A stretch of 64,000 nucleotides of DNA, from contig NZ_JAJQQS010000019.1 in NCBI RefSeq assembly GCF_021228125.1, positions 1 to 64,000 of the forward strand. The letters are read 5' to 3'. Source of the stretch: Streptomyces albireticuli (lineage in GTDB: Bacteria > Actinomycetota > Actinomycetes > Streptomycetales > Streptomycetaceae). The notes below the pieces were generated by a model that worked only from the letters and a program-made list of their open reading frames with translations, ran no database searches and was not told the origin of the DNA. Shown here piece by piece: positions 44,007 through 52,440 of the stretch. Both the position numbers and the translations under genes were made by a program. The first letter of the stretch is position 1. Every line of letters begins with the position of its first letter.

Positions 44007-45614
44007 TCACGGGCCGATCTCGAACCGGGGCGGCCGCAGACCGGTGAGGCATCCCGTGTCCGGGGCGGTCGGGCTGTCGAAGAAGGAGACGGTGATCTTC
44101 TGGGCGCACGGTGACGTCGCGAACACCACGTGGGGCTCGTAGGGGACCTTGACGACGGTCGCGCGGCTCAGCGTGCGGGCCACGTACGGCCCGTTGGCCG
44201 CCCCGGTCTGGGAGTCGAAGCCGCCCGACAGGGCGAGGGTGGGGATGTCGCTCCGTGTGACGTTCCGGATCGAGCGCGGCGCCGCGGGGACGTTCCAGAC
44301 GGCGCAGTCCGGACGGAGGAAGGTCAGCTGCGGGGCCTGGGCCAGGACCGAGCGGGGGAACGACGGGAACGCGTCCCGCCCGCCCCGGAGCGCCTCGGCC
44401 CGGCTCTCGTACGGCACCCACTCGCTGCAGAAGATGCCGTAGGTGAGCCCGTGCGAAGCCACCCCGATGCCCTGCGGGTTGAGCTTCCAGCCCGCCCACT
44501 GCCGGGCGATCCGCTGCGGTTTGCCGTGGGCCAGCTCGTCGAGGGAGCGGGGGACGCCCTCCGCCACGTGGGTGGCGGTGGTCATCCAGTTCACGAGCGC
44601 TCCGCCGTCCAGGACGACCTTGACCGGCTTGTCGTCGCCGGAGAGCCTGACGGTGGTGGTGACGGGCTTGGCTTCGAGGGCGCGGACGAGCCGCTCGAAG
44701 GTGGCCGGCAGGTTCGGATAGCGCTTGTTACACGCCGGCTGCCGCGCACAGGCCTTGAACAGGCCGTCGAAGCCCTCCCGGGCGCTGCTCCAGGCCAGGG
44801 CCGACCCGGCCCTGGACGGCGGCAGGATGCCGTCGATGCCCACCGAACGGAGCCCCTCGGGGTGCAGGCGCATGGAGACCAGCGCCAGGTGGGTGCCGTA
44901 GGAGATGCCGAAGAGGTTCCACCGCTTGACGCCCAGCGCGATGCGCAGGTCCGCGTAGTCGGCAGCGCTCTCGATGTCGTTGTAGGCACTGAGGTCGGCC
45001 CCGAGACCCGCCAGCCGGTCGCGACAGGCGCGTGTCGCCGCGACGTGCAGGCGCTCGGTGGACGGCGCGTCGTAGACGAGGCCGACCGCGCGTCCGTTGA
45101 ACCGGTCGATGCCGGGGCAGAGGAGCGCCGGGTCGGCCGAGTACGTACCGCGCTGGGACATGAGGATCACGTCCCGGTCGCGGTTCAGGCCGCCGCCGAC
45201 CGCCATCTTCGCCTCCCCGACGGCGTCGTCGCCGGGGCCGCCCGCGAGCCACACGATCGGGTCGGGTTTCGGTGCGGCGGCCACCGCCGGCACGACGGCG
45301 ACACCGAGGGTGATCCGCCGGCCGTGGGGCCTGGCCCGGTTCTCGGGCACGGTGAGCGTCCCGCAGCGGGCCTTCGCGAGTTCGGCGATCGGCTCCGCCG
45401 TCCTCGGGCAGGGGCCCGGCTCGTAGCGGGCGTGGCCCATCGCCCGGGCGACCGTGCCGATCGCCGCTGCTCCGGTGCCGGGACCGGTGCCGTGCTCCGC
45501 GCCCGCGGGCGTCGCGAGCAGTCCGGTGAAGAGGATTCCGGTCGCCACCGCGGCCGGCGCGGCCTGGAGCCGGCGCGCGGTGCGGCGACGGCGGGGTATC
45601 GGGGTGGGTGCCAT
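44007..45614 (-). CDS. Secreted alpha/beta hydrolase (tripeptidyl-aminopeptidase-like) A
   Basis: The product has 535 residues. An Arg-rich start and hydrophobic core ending in TPAGAEHG form a signal peptide. IVWLAGGPGDD is the oxyanion-hole strand, FGISYGTHL holds the nucleophile Ser, GGFDSQTG the Asp, and EPHVVF the His region of the TAP C-terminal-domain fold. It would cleave short peptides or esters outside the cell. It lies 12 bases after a paralogue on the same strand and about half of the residues agree, so the pair arose by tandem duplication. Confidence 0.85.
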   Translation of the reverse strand: MAPTPIPRRRRTARRLQAAPAAVATGILFTGLLATPAGAEHGTGPGTGAAAIGTVARAMGHARYEPGPCPRTAEPIAELAKARCGTLTVPENRARPHGRRITLGVAVVPAVAAAPKPDPIVWLAGGPGDDAVGEAKMAVGGGLNRDRDVILMSQRGTYSADPALLCPGIDRFNGRAVGLVYDAPSTERLHVAATRACRDRLAGLGADLSAYNDIESAADYADLRIALGVKRWNLFGISYGTHLALVSMRLHPEGLRSVGIDGILPPSRAGSALAWSSAREGFDGLFKACARQPACNKRYPNLPATFERLVRALEAKPVTTTVRLSGDDKPVKVVLDGGALVNWMTTATHVAEGVPRSLDELAHGKPQRIARQWAGWKLNPQGIGVASHGLTYGIFCSEWVPYESRAEALRGGRDAFPSFPRSVLAQAPQLTFLRPDCAVWNVPAAPRSIRNVTRSDIPTLALSGGFDSQTGAANGPYVARTLSRATVVKVPYEPHVVFATSPCAQKITVSFFDSPTAPDTGCLTGLRPPRFEIGP

Positions 45615-45626
45615 CTGCCCTCCAGG

Positions 45627-47171
45627 TCACTTCGGGATGATCGTGAACGGTTGCGGAGTGAGACCGGCCACGCACCGGGTGTCGGGCGCGGTCGGGCGGG
45701 CGAGGAACGAGGCCAGCACCTGTTGCGCGCAAGGCGATTGCGGGACCACCCAGTGCCCGATTCCGGGGATCCGTACGAAGGTCGAGCGGGACAGCGTACG
45801 GGCGGCCTCCCGGGACCAGCTCGCCCCGACCTTCGCGTCGAACGTCCCGGCGATGAGGAGTGCCGGCACCGAGCTGGAGGTGGCCACCCGCTGGGAGGCC
45901 GCGCGGTCCGGTACGTCCCAGACGCGGCACACCTCGTGCTGGAACGGAAGCTGCGGTGCCTGGGCCAGGACCGTGTCCGGCCACCCGGGGAAGGCCCGGC
46001 GCCCCGCCTTCAGCACGTCGGATCGCGTATACCCCGGTACCCACTCGGCGCACGCCACCGACTCCGTCAGCCCGTGTGCGGTCATGCCGACGACGGCGGC
46101 CGAGTCGGCGGCGCGGGCCCGTGCGAAGCGCTCCGGACGTCCGTGGGCGAGCTCCTCGATCGCCGCGGGGACGTCGGGGAGCGGGACGGCGTTGGCGACC
46201 AGCAGGTTCAGCAGCGCGCCGCCGTCCAGGACGACCTTCACCGGCTCTCCTCCGCGTGGCGGCCGGGCGTTCAGCGTCAAGGGGTGCGCTTCCAGCCTGC
46301 GCACCTGGGCGGCGAGGGTCCGGCGGAGGTCCGGGTAGCGGCTGTCGCAGCGGGGCTCGGCCGCGCACGCCTTGAGGATGTTGCCGATCCCCTCCCGGGC
46401 GCTCCGCCAGCCCCACGGCAGGGTGACGCTCTGCGGAGCCGTGGACGAGTCGAGTGCCACCGCGCGGATCCCCTGGGGGTGCTCGCGCAGGTAGGTGAGG
46501 GCCACGTTGGTGCCGTAGGAGTGCCCGTAGACGTTCCACCGGGAGATGCCCAGTGCCGTGCGCAAGGCGGCGAAGTCGGCGGCGTTCTCCGCGGTGTTGT
46601 AGGCGCTCAGGTCGATCCCGTCGGCTGCCAGGCGGTCGCGGCACTTCTTCACGGAGTCCAGCAGGAGTCGTTTCGCCCGCGGCGAGCCGTAGCCGAGCCC
46701 CACGTACCGCGCGTGGAACCGGTCCATCTCCGGGCAGGCGAGGTTCGGCCGGTCGTAGAGGTTGCCGCGCTGAGCCATGACGATCAGCGCGCGGTCCCGG
46801 TTCAGGCCGGAGTCGACGAGGAAGGGGATGTCGTCGAACGTCTCGCCGCCCGGGCCGCCCGACATGAACACCACCGGGTCCGCGGCGGGCTTCGCCGATG
46901 TGGCGGGGATGACCGCCGCGGCCAGCCGGATGGTGCGGCCGCCGGGGCGGGCGCGGTTCTCGGGGACTTCGAGGAAACCGCACCGCGCGGTGCTCAGCGC
47001 GGCGATCGGCTCGGGTGTCTTCGGGCACGGACCGGGAACGAACCGCGACGGCGCGGCCCGGCCGTGCCCGGCGGCGTCGCTGTGCGCCGCCGCACCGCTC
47101 GGTATCGGGCCGAACGTGGTCAGAACCAGGGCGACCGTGACGGCCGCCGCGTTGATGCCGTGCTTGGTCAT
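45627..47171 (-). CDS. Secreted alpha/beta hydrolase (tripeptidyl-aminopeptidase-like) B
   Basis: The product has 514 residues from ATG 47171 with a signal peptide ending PSGAAAH. VVFMSGGPGGETF, YGHSYGTNVAL (Ser), AGTFDAKVG (Asp) and GIGHWVV (His) complete the triad. It is the first gene of the tandem pair and shares the Cys pattern with copy A (for example FVPGPCPKT and AACAAEPRCDSRY), implying disulfides. Both belong to the TAP/SlpD-SlpE group of Streptomyces exoproteases. Confidence 0.87.
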   Translation of the reverse strand: MTKHGINAAAVTVALVLTTFGPIPSGAAAHSDAAGHGRAAPSRFVPGPCPKTPEPIAALSTARCGFLEVPENRARPGGRTIRLAAAVIPATSAKPAADPVVFMSGGPGGETFDDIPFLVDSGLNRDRALIVMAQRGNLYDRPNLACPEMDRFHARYVGLGYGSPRAKRLLLDSVKKCRDRLAADGIDLSAYNTAENAADFAALRTALGISRWNVYGHSYGTNVALTYLREHPQGIRAVALDSSTAPQSVTLPWGWRSAREGIGNILKACAAEPRCDSRYPDLRRTLAAQVRRLEAHPLTLNARPPRGGEPVKVVLDGGALLNLLVANAVPLPDVPAAIEELAHGRPERFARARAADSAAVVGMTAHGLTESVACAEWVPGYTRSDVLKAGRRAFPGWPDTVLAQAPQLPFQHEVCRVWDVPDRAASQRVATSSSVPALLIAGTFDAKVGASWSREAARTLSRSTFVRIPGIGHWVVPQSPCAQQVLASFLARPTAPDTRCVAGLTPQPFTIIPK

Positions 47172-47517
47172 GTGATCCCGTTCCTCCGCCGAAATCCACG
47201 GCTGCCCAACCGGAACAAAATTGCATCAGTATGGGTGGATCGGACTTCAGGGACGATACCGGGCAGGTTGTGCGGGCGCATACGGACAGCCGGAGCCGGA
47301 CGGGGCCCGAGCCCGGGCCGCGGCGCGGCCGGGCCACGTGAGACGACGAGACGCGGCCCGGGCCGACAAGGTGCCGAGGGCTGGGCCGACCGGGGGAAGG
47401 GCCACCGACGGCTCCGCGCCTCGGAGCCGCGATCTCCGGCCCGTTCCGGATCGGATGCGAATCTGAATCCGTCCAGCAGTCGTCCTGCCCCTCAGGGCTC
47501 AACGATCGGAAAGCGCA
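47172..47517. other. Gene-free divergent promoter region
   Basis: 346 bases between hydrolase B (minus) and the small membrane-protein gene (plus). Short AT-richer patches near 47210-47240 would suit the hydrolase promoter. No convincing gene or strong palindrome is seen. Confidence 0.45.
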
Positions 47518-47952
47518 ATGGGCGGTGCGAGAGAGCCTTCGAAACCGACAGCACCCCCGCCCCTGCCCCCGCCCCCGTCCACCGGGGATGTTCAGGCCGT
47601 GCTGGGAAAGCGTCTGGACGACGTGGCCAAGATCCTGGCCGGTGCGCTCGTCGCGGTGGCCGGCATCATGACCACTCTCGGGCTCAACAGCAAGTTCGTG
47701 TTCGTCGCGCTCAACAACAGGTCCTGGCCCATCTACGTGGCCTCGCTCTGCGCCTCCCTGAGCATCGCCGTGGTGGGCGCGGCCCAGGCGGCGGGCGGGA
47801 ACGGCCGCCCGACCATCACCGACGTCACGCCCGACGGACCCCGCTCCGCCATGCGGCTTGCGCTTCGGTGTGCGGGCCGACGGCGTCCAGAAGGGAAATG
47901 CGAAGCCGAGACGCAGCGCGGGCCGGCGTGCACGGAACTCCACATCTCCTGA
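47518..47952 (+). CDS. Unknown small membrane protein
   Basis: The product has 144 residues from the ATG at 47518. A Pro-rich N-terminus (APPPLPPPP) is followed by two predicted membrane helices at about 40-58 (ILAGALVAVAGIMTTLG) and 72-95 (IYVASLCASLSIAVVGAAQAA), then a polar tail with several Cys. The composition after residue 100 is more like non-coding frame than the first part, so the true protein may have been longer or shorter. No family is recognised. Confidence 0.5.
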   Translation: MGGAREPSKPTAPPPLPPPPSTGDVQAVLGKRLDDVAKILAGALVAVAGIMTTLGLNSKFVFVALNNRSWPIYVASLCASLSIAVVGAAQAAGGNGRPTITDVTPDGPRSAMRLALRCAGRRRPEGKCEAETQRGPACTELHIS

Positions 47953-48041
47953 GCCGGACCGCAACGGCAGGATCCGTCGTCGGCCCTTTCGGCGCGCGCC
48001 TTACCCGCGCCTGACGCGTGGCCGGGTCTAGCATCGTGCGA

Positions 48042-48479
48042 GTGACCATCCAGCGGATGCACCACGTGGGCATCGTCGTCGAGGACCTCGCGGCCGCGAC
48101 GGCGTTCTTCGTCGAGCTCGGGCTGGAGCTCGAGGGCGGCGGGCCGGTCGAGGGCGGCTGGGTGGACCGCGTCGTGGGGCTCGAGGGCGTCAGGTCGGAG
48201 ATCGTGATGATGCGGACCCCGGACGGCCACGGACGGATCGAGCTGGCCAAGTTCCACAGGCCGGCCGGCGGGAGCGGCGATCGGGCCGCCCCGGCGAACG
48301 CGCCGGGCATCCGGCATGTCGCGTTCGTCGTCGAGGACATCGACGCCCTCGTCGCCGGTCTCCGGGCCCGCGGCACGGAGCTCGTCGGTGAGCTGGAGCG
48401 CTACGAGGACGTCTACCGGCTCTGCTACGTCCGGGGCCCGGAAGGGATCCTCGTCGAGCTGGCGGAGCAGATCGGCTGA
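48042..48479 (+). CDS. VOC-family (glyoxalase/bleomycin-resistance fold) protein
   Basis: Up to 153 residues; the frame is open from 48018, and the GTG at 48042 (VTIQRMHHVGIVVEDL) matches family N-termini best. Metal-ligand positions are occupied: His in MHHVGI, Glu in RIELAKF, His in IRHVAFVVED and Glu in ILVELAEQ, in two beta-alpha-beta3 repeats. This fold covers lyases, isomerases and dioxygenases or simple drug-binding proteins. Neighbours do not indicate which. Confidence 0.82.
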   Translation: MTIQRMHHVGIVVEDLAAATAFFVELGLELEGGGPVEGGWVDRVVGLEGVRSEIVMMRTPDGHGRIELAKFHRPAGGSGDRAAPANAPGIRHVAFVVEDIDALVAGLRARGTELVGELERYEDVYRLCYVRGPEGILVELAEQIG

Positions 48480-48513
48480 CGGCCGACCCTCCACCGATCA
48501 CGTACGACCTGTC

Positions 48514-48561
48514 GTCAGCCCGTCAGCCCGTCAGCCCGTCAGCCCGTCAGCCCGTCAGCCC
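48514..48561. repeat. Six tandem copies of GTCAGCCC
   Basis: An 8-bp unit repeats six times without change just after the VOC gene. Such simple repeats arise by replication slippage and vary between strains. No spacers are present, so this is not a CRISPR array. Confidence 0.95.
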
Positions 48562-48690
48562 GTATTCGGCCATGGACGTTTCGGGCGCGTACCTACGAAG
48601 GCGTACAACCTTTCATCGTCCATTTAGGTTCCCACCACACCTATCCCTCGGACATCATGCGTGGGTCCACCAACAAGAGGGGAATACACC

Positions 48691-49080
48691 ATGAACATAG
48701 CCAGACCAGTAGCAATCGCGGCCACGGCGGCTCTGCTCGGCGGCGGACTCCTCCTCGCCCCCTCCGCCACGGCCACGCCCGCCACCGGCACCGGCTCCCC
48801 GTCCGTCTCCAGCGCCGACCTCCTGAACTGCTCGCACAAATGGTCCAACAAGGACGCGGGCAAGGAGAAGGCCACGGCGAACGGCGTGCGGTACCGCGTC
48901 GGCCCGCACACGAGCTGTTCGGCCCTCGGGCAGATCGCCAAGGGGACCACCGTCTACTTGCACTGCTACACCACCACCAAGGACGACGGGACCTGGTCGC
49001 ACGTGAGGGTCAAGGGCACCGACAACCAGGGGTGGGTGAAGGACTCGCTGATCGGCGGCGGCAGCCTCAAGCTGTGCTGA
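48691..49080 (+). CDS. Secreted SH3-like small protein
   Basis: I read 129 residues from ATG 48691 with AGAGGGG upstream. Residues 1-31 form a signal peptide ending ATATP. The mature part is a bacterial SH3-like domain with ANGVRYRVGPHTSCSALGQI, TTVYLHCYT and WSHVRVKGTDNQGWVKDSLI, and four Cys (LNCSH, TSCSAL, LHCYT, LKLC) that can form two disulfides. Such domains bind cell-wall peptides. Standing alone, it could be a wall-associated or inhibitor protein. Confidence 0.8.
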   Translation: MNIARPVAIAATAALLGGGLLLAPSATATPATGTGSPSVSSADLLNCSHKWSNKDAGKEKATANGVRYRVGPHTSCSALGQIAKGTTVYLHCYTTTKDDGTWSHVRVKGTDNQGWVKDSLIGGGSLKLC

Positions 49081-50218
49081 CGGCGGCCCGATAGACCACC
49101 GCGCACGCGGTGCCCGCGCCCCGCCGGGTGCGGGCACTCACCGGGGCCGACGCTCGGTCAGTCGCCACCGCCCCCGTCACCACCGCCGTCGCCCCCACCG
49201 GAATCCCGCTGTCGCCGCCGTCCGCGCCCCAGCCGTCACCGCCGCCGGCCTCGTTGTCCTCGCCGCCCTTCCCGAGGTTGCTGAACCAGGGACGGTCCCA
49301 CCCCGCGTCGGCGGAGACCGGCTCGGACCCGTTCGCCGGGCGCCGTTCCGACCGGAAGCGTGCGTAGCCCGTCGTGTCCCCGAGTCCGAAGGCGACGGCG
49401 AAGACATGCGCCATGACGGCGTCCAGCGGGTCGGGGCTCTCGTACCGCACGGGGCCCAGCGGCAGCAGTACCGCGCCCGGCTCGAGCACCGGCCGACGCG
49501 CGGGACGCGTCAGCAGGGCGACGCGCCGGTCGTCGCGCAGGAGCCATGAACTCACCGCGTTCTCCCGCCGCAGCACCCAGTGCCGCCCCGGGATCCGCAC
49601 CTCCGTGGAACTCTTGGACTTGCGCAGCCTCTTCTTGAAAGTGAGCTCCGCGGTGACGTCGCCGACGGTGAGTTCCAGCCCCTTGGACGGTCCGGAAGCA
49701 TCGTGGTGGAAACCGTGCGGCGCCCGGATCCGTACGGCGGGGGCCTCGGGCCCCCAGACGTCCACGCGCACCGAGCGCCGGTCCACGGCGACGGTGACCG
49801 GCCCGGCGGGCCCCGGCGCGTGCCTGCGCGCGATCCACAGCGGTACGCCCTCGGCCCGGGCCCCGGCCGCCAGCTCGGCCACCTGGTCCGGTCCGCCGCA
49901 CTGTCGTACCGCCAGCGCTCCCAGCTCACCGGCGAACGCGGCGGCTTCCCGCACCTTCACCAGTGTGGTGGTTCCGGTGACGCGGGTCACCGGAACGACC
50001 CCGGCCCCCTCCCCGAGCCGGTCCAGCGGGCGCTCCGCCCCGCCGCCCCCGAGCCAGCACCCGCGCTGGAACGCCTCGGCCATGGCACCGAGGTTCAGCT
50101 CGCTCAACGGCGTGGTCGCGCCGCCCCTCCGCAGCCGGTCCTCGGTCAGCTCCACGGTCCGCGCCAGCGGATTCCACGACCGCTCGCTATAGAGCACCTG
50201 GCTCACAACAACCCCCAT
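49067..50218 (-). CDS. Unknown protein with C-terminal Gly-rich tail
   Basis: The product has 383 residues from ATG 50218; a GTG four codons on is an alternative. The body (about 1-300) has LRRENAVSSWLLRDDRRVALL and LDAVMAHVFAVAFGLGDTTGYA, and looks like a conserved Streptomyces protein with beta-rich segments, but I recognise no domain. The tail after about 315 is Gly/Asp-rich (GGGDGWGADGGDSG). No signal peptide. It overlaps the end of the convergent SH3-protein gene by 14 bases. Confidence 0.65.
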   Translation of the reverse strand: MGVVVSQVLYSERSWNPLARTVELTEDRLRRGGATTPLSELNLGAMAEAFQRGCWLGGGGAERPLDRLGEGAGVVPVTRVTGTTTLVKVREAAAFAGELGALAVRQCGGPDQVAELAAGARAEGVPLWIARRHAPGPAGPVTVAVDRRSVRVDVWGPEAPAVRIRAPHGFHHDASGPSKGLELTVGDVTAELTFKKRLRKSKSSTEVRIPGRHWVLRRENAVSSWLLRDDRRVALLTRPARRPVLEPGAVLLPLGPVRYESPDPLDAVMAHVFAVAFGLGDTTGYARFRSERRPANGSEPVSADAGWDRPWFSNLGKGGEDNEAGGGDGWGADGGDSGIPVGATAVVTGAVATDRASAPVSARTRRGAGTACAVVYRAAVSTA

Positions 50219-50372
50219 ACGTACATACAGCCGGCTCAGAATGGCCCACCCTCACATACCCCGGCTTCGCCCTGTCACCGGGGTCTCACCGGGACCGCGG
50301 AGATCGGGCGAGCGGCATCGCCGGGCCGGCCATCGAACACCAGCCCCTAGCCCCTGGCCGCCGGCCCCTGCC

Positions 50373-50825
50373 TCATGGCCGTACACCAGCCCGGAACCCC
50401 GTCCACCGCAGATCGGCCGGCAGGTGCCCCATGTCGTTGTAGAGCAGCACCGCCGGCACCGACTCGTCGCGGTACTCGACCACCGTCAGCGCCGTGTTCC
50501 CGCAGTTCAGGCCGAGCCAGCGCACCGGAGGCGCGTCGAGGGCGTCCCGGACCAGCCAGGCCACGTCCGGCGGAGCCTGCTCCGGTACGTACGGCACGTG
50601 GTCGACCAGTTCGGGCGTTTCCCGCACGGCGGCCTTCGGCAGACGGGTGCCGATGATCCCCGCGGATCGCACTGCCCGGGGCAGCGGCGAGTGCCACACC
50701 GCGTCGATCGGAAGGCAGGACAGGCGCTGCCCGATCAGGTCCGATTGCCGCTTTCCGGCCCCGGTCAGTTCACCGAACGGGTCCGCCGCTCCGTGCCGTA
50801 CCAGGTACACGTGCCGGGTTGCCAT
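50373..50825 (-). CDS. Shortened histidine phosphatase family protein
   Basis: The product has 150 residues; relatives are about 190-210. YLVRHGAADPFGELT is the phospho-His motif and SPLPRAVRSAGII the conserved helix. The region expected to hold the second catalytic His (VTHN-type) is missing: the chain passes from HVPYVPEQAPPDVAW directly into LVRDALDAPPVRWLGLN, which follows that motif in relatives. An in-frame deletion of some 40 residues is the simplest reading. Activity is doubtful. Confidence 0.7.
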   Translation of the reverse strand: MATRHVYLVRHGAADPFGELTGAGKRQSDLIGQRLSCLPIDAVWHSPLPRAVRSAGIIGTRLPKAAVRETPELVDHVPYVPEQAPPDVAWLVRDALDAPPVRWLGLNCGNTALTVVEYRDESVPAVLLYNDMGHLPADLRWTGFRAGVRP

Positions 50826-50901
50826 CCCCGCTCTCCTCGCAGGTCGGGCTTGTGGTCGATGATTCGAGTGGTCGTCGGCGCCGGCATTCGGACGCTGCTG
50901 C

Positions 50902-51165
50902 TCAGCCGTGGCGCAGGACGGCCTGAGTCGCGTCGAGGCGCCGGGCCTCGTCCCGTTCGGAACGGCCGCCCGAGATGTCGTCGGCCCAGGAGAGCAGCCG
51001 GTGGAGATGCCGGTGCCGCGTCCGCGACGACGCGGGGGGTGCCGAGGGCGACCTCGCCGCCCGTCCCGTCGATGGTGACGAGGGTGCCGTCGCCCACGGT
51101 GCGCCCGCCGACCGTCACGGAGCCGCCGAGGCCGGCCGCCTGGCCAGTGGCCTGCTGTCGGCGAC
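50902..51165 (-). pseudogene. PEP-utilising enzyme (PPDK-like) scrap
   Basis: On the minus strand, GTLVTIDGTGGEVALGTPRVV is the mobile phosphohistidine-domain boundary of pyruvate phosphate dikinase and related enzymes. After a one-base shift the sequence continues as LHRLLSWADDISG and ends at a stop at 50902. The ATP-grasp and PEP-binding domains are absent. It lies just downstream of the SnoaL-LUD gene and is a relic. Confidence 0.55.
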
Positions 51166-51189
51166 GCGAAGACCTCCCCCTGGGCCGGG

Positions 51190-52290
51190 TCAGTATCCGA
51201 TGGCCTCTCGGAGAAGCAGCACGGTGCCGCGCCCCGGGCCGGGTTCCGCGTTGAGGACGAGCAGGCGGTTGACGGCGCTGGGCATCCCGTACACCGCTTG
51301 GGCCCGGGCGTTCTCCAGGGGAAGGCAGTGTTCTTCGACGCGGCGCAGCGCTGAGCTCAGGTCGGGCACCACCTTCTGCGCGCCGACGATCCAGACGGCG
51401 CGGGAGGCGCCGCCCGCGTTGGCGGGGAGTTGGCTGCCGCTGCCCGAGGCGAGGACGAGCGAGCCGGTCTCGGTGACCGCGGCGACGCTGTTGACGACGT
51501 AGTCGGGAGTGGAGACCAGCCGTCGGATCTCGTCGGCGCCGGTGGCACGGTCGATGCCCCGGACGCGCGGCCTGATGGCGTCGTACCGGTCGCCGGCGTT
51601 GAGGTCCTCGTCGATGCCGGACAGCCGGAGGGTCTCGCTGGCTCCGGTGAGCACACTGGCGCCCTCGGGGACGAGGTCCTTGACGCGGGCGCGTGCGGCT
51701 GCGGCGTCGTCGAGGACCTCGGCGGCGAAGCCGTTGGCGATCAGCGCGGCGGCCACCCGCTCCAGTTGTTCGGTCGGTACCGGGTCGGTGAAGGACGCGG
51801 TCGGCGCCGGGGTGGCCGTAGCGTCTGCCGGGTTGGTCCGGGCGCCCCGCGCCGGTTGGGGCGCGGTGCCCGCCGGCGGGGAGGTGTCGAGGTACCTGAC
51901 CTCGTACACCCGCTCGGCGAACTTCCAGCCCTCCGGGGTGCGCCGGTAGCGGTCGTGGTAGACGGCGTAGTTCTGCTCCTGGTGCCCGTCGAGGGTGCGC
52001 GCGAGCTCTTGGACGTAGGCGCGGCCGGTCGCGGTGTCGCCGTCGAGAAGGATCGTGCCGGCGTGTGTGGTCTGTACGAAGAAGTCCCACCGGCTCTGCA
52101 GCCGCTCGCCCCCGGCGCGGATCTCCTCGCGGCCGACCTGATCGGCGGGGACATGGGGCATGCGCAGGGCGCCGTCCGGAGTGAACAGCGACGCCAGGCG
52201 GGGTCGGTCGCGCATCATCGCCGCGTCGGTGAACTCGCCGCGCAGTGCCTCGATCTCGACGCGGTCCGCGATGGCCTGGAAGTCGTTCAT
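51190..52290 (-). CDS. SnoaL-LUD fusion protein
   Basis: I read 366 residues from ATG 52290, with GGAGAGG six bases upstream. Residues 1-130 are a SnoaL-like (NTF2) domain (EIEALRGEFTDAAMMRDRPRL, RFAERVYEVRY-like strand). A Pro/Ala-rich linker leads to a LUD domain (about 175-366; EVLDDAAAARARVKDLVPEG, VLTGASETLRLSGI, AVWIVGAQKVVPDL), as in LutB/LutC lactate-utilisation proteins. Each half is known alone; the fusion looks unusual. Divergent from an ECF41-type sigma gene with mirror-image promoters, it is probably that sigma factor's target. Confidence 0.82.
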   Translation of the reverse strand: MNDFQAIADRVEIEALRGEFTDAAMMRDRPRLASLFTPDGALRMPHVPADQVGREEIRAGGERLQSRWDFFVQTTHAGTILLDGDTATGRAYVQELARTLDGHQEQNYAVYHDRYRRTPEGWKFAERVYEVRYLDTSPPAGTAPQPARGARTNPADATATPAPTASFTDPVPTEQLERVAAALIANGFAAEVLDDAAAARARVKDLVPEGASVLTGASETLRLSGIDEDLNAGDRYDAIRPRVRGIDRATGADEIRRLVSTPDYVVNSVAAVTETGSLVLASGSGSQLPANAGGASRAVWIVGAQKVVPDLSSALRRVEEHCLPLENARAQAVYGMPSAVNRLLVLNAEPGPGRGTVLLLREAIGY

Positions 52291-52338
52291 CGAAGTGCCT
52301 CTCCGTCTTGTCGTCGGTCTCACCGTTACGACAGCGCG

Positions 52339-52397
52339 GCCCTTCGGAATGTGAGGTCGACGCGCCGCCTCACATTCCGAAGGGCTGTCTTGTCGTC
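52339..52397. promoter_or_regulatory. 18-bp perfect inverted repeat with mirrored promoters (ECF41-type)
   Basis: GCCCTTCGGAATGTGAGG (52339-52356) is the exact inverted complement of the sequence at 52368-52385, loop 11 bases. On each strand the arm reads CCTCACATTCCGAAGGGC outward and is followed by GTCGTC or GTCGTA. ECF41 promoters are known to have a TGTCACA-like -35 and a CGTC -10, and these arms fit loosely. The sigma gene (52441) and the SnoaL-LUD gene (52290) would each read out from one copy. Confidence 0.65.
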
Positions 52398-52440
52398 AGG
52401 GGTGGAGGCGACAGAGGCGAGCGAGGGAGACTGCCGGACC

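Noticed and set aside
44728..47964. 1078-codon open frame on the minus strand
   Set aside because: It overlaps the hydrolases in a different frame on their own strand, with Arg/Pro/Gly-rich translation and no motifs.
44130..48014. 1294-codon open frame on the plus strand
   Set aside because: Antisense of the two secreted hydrolases, which have clear catalytic motifs, signal peptides and ribosome binding sites. The frame is an artefact of GC-rich codons.
48514..48561. Short repeat array resembling a CRISPR
   Set aside because: Units are only 8 bp, directly adjacent and without spacers; no cas genes are present.
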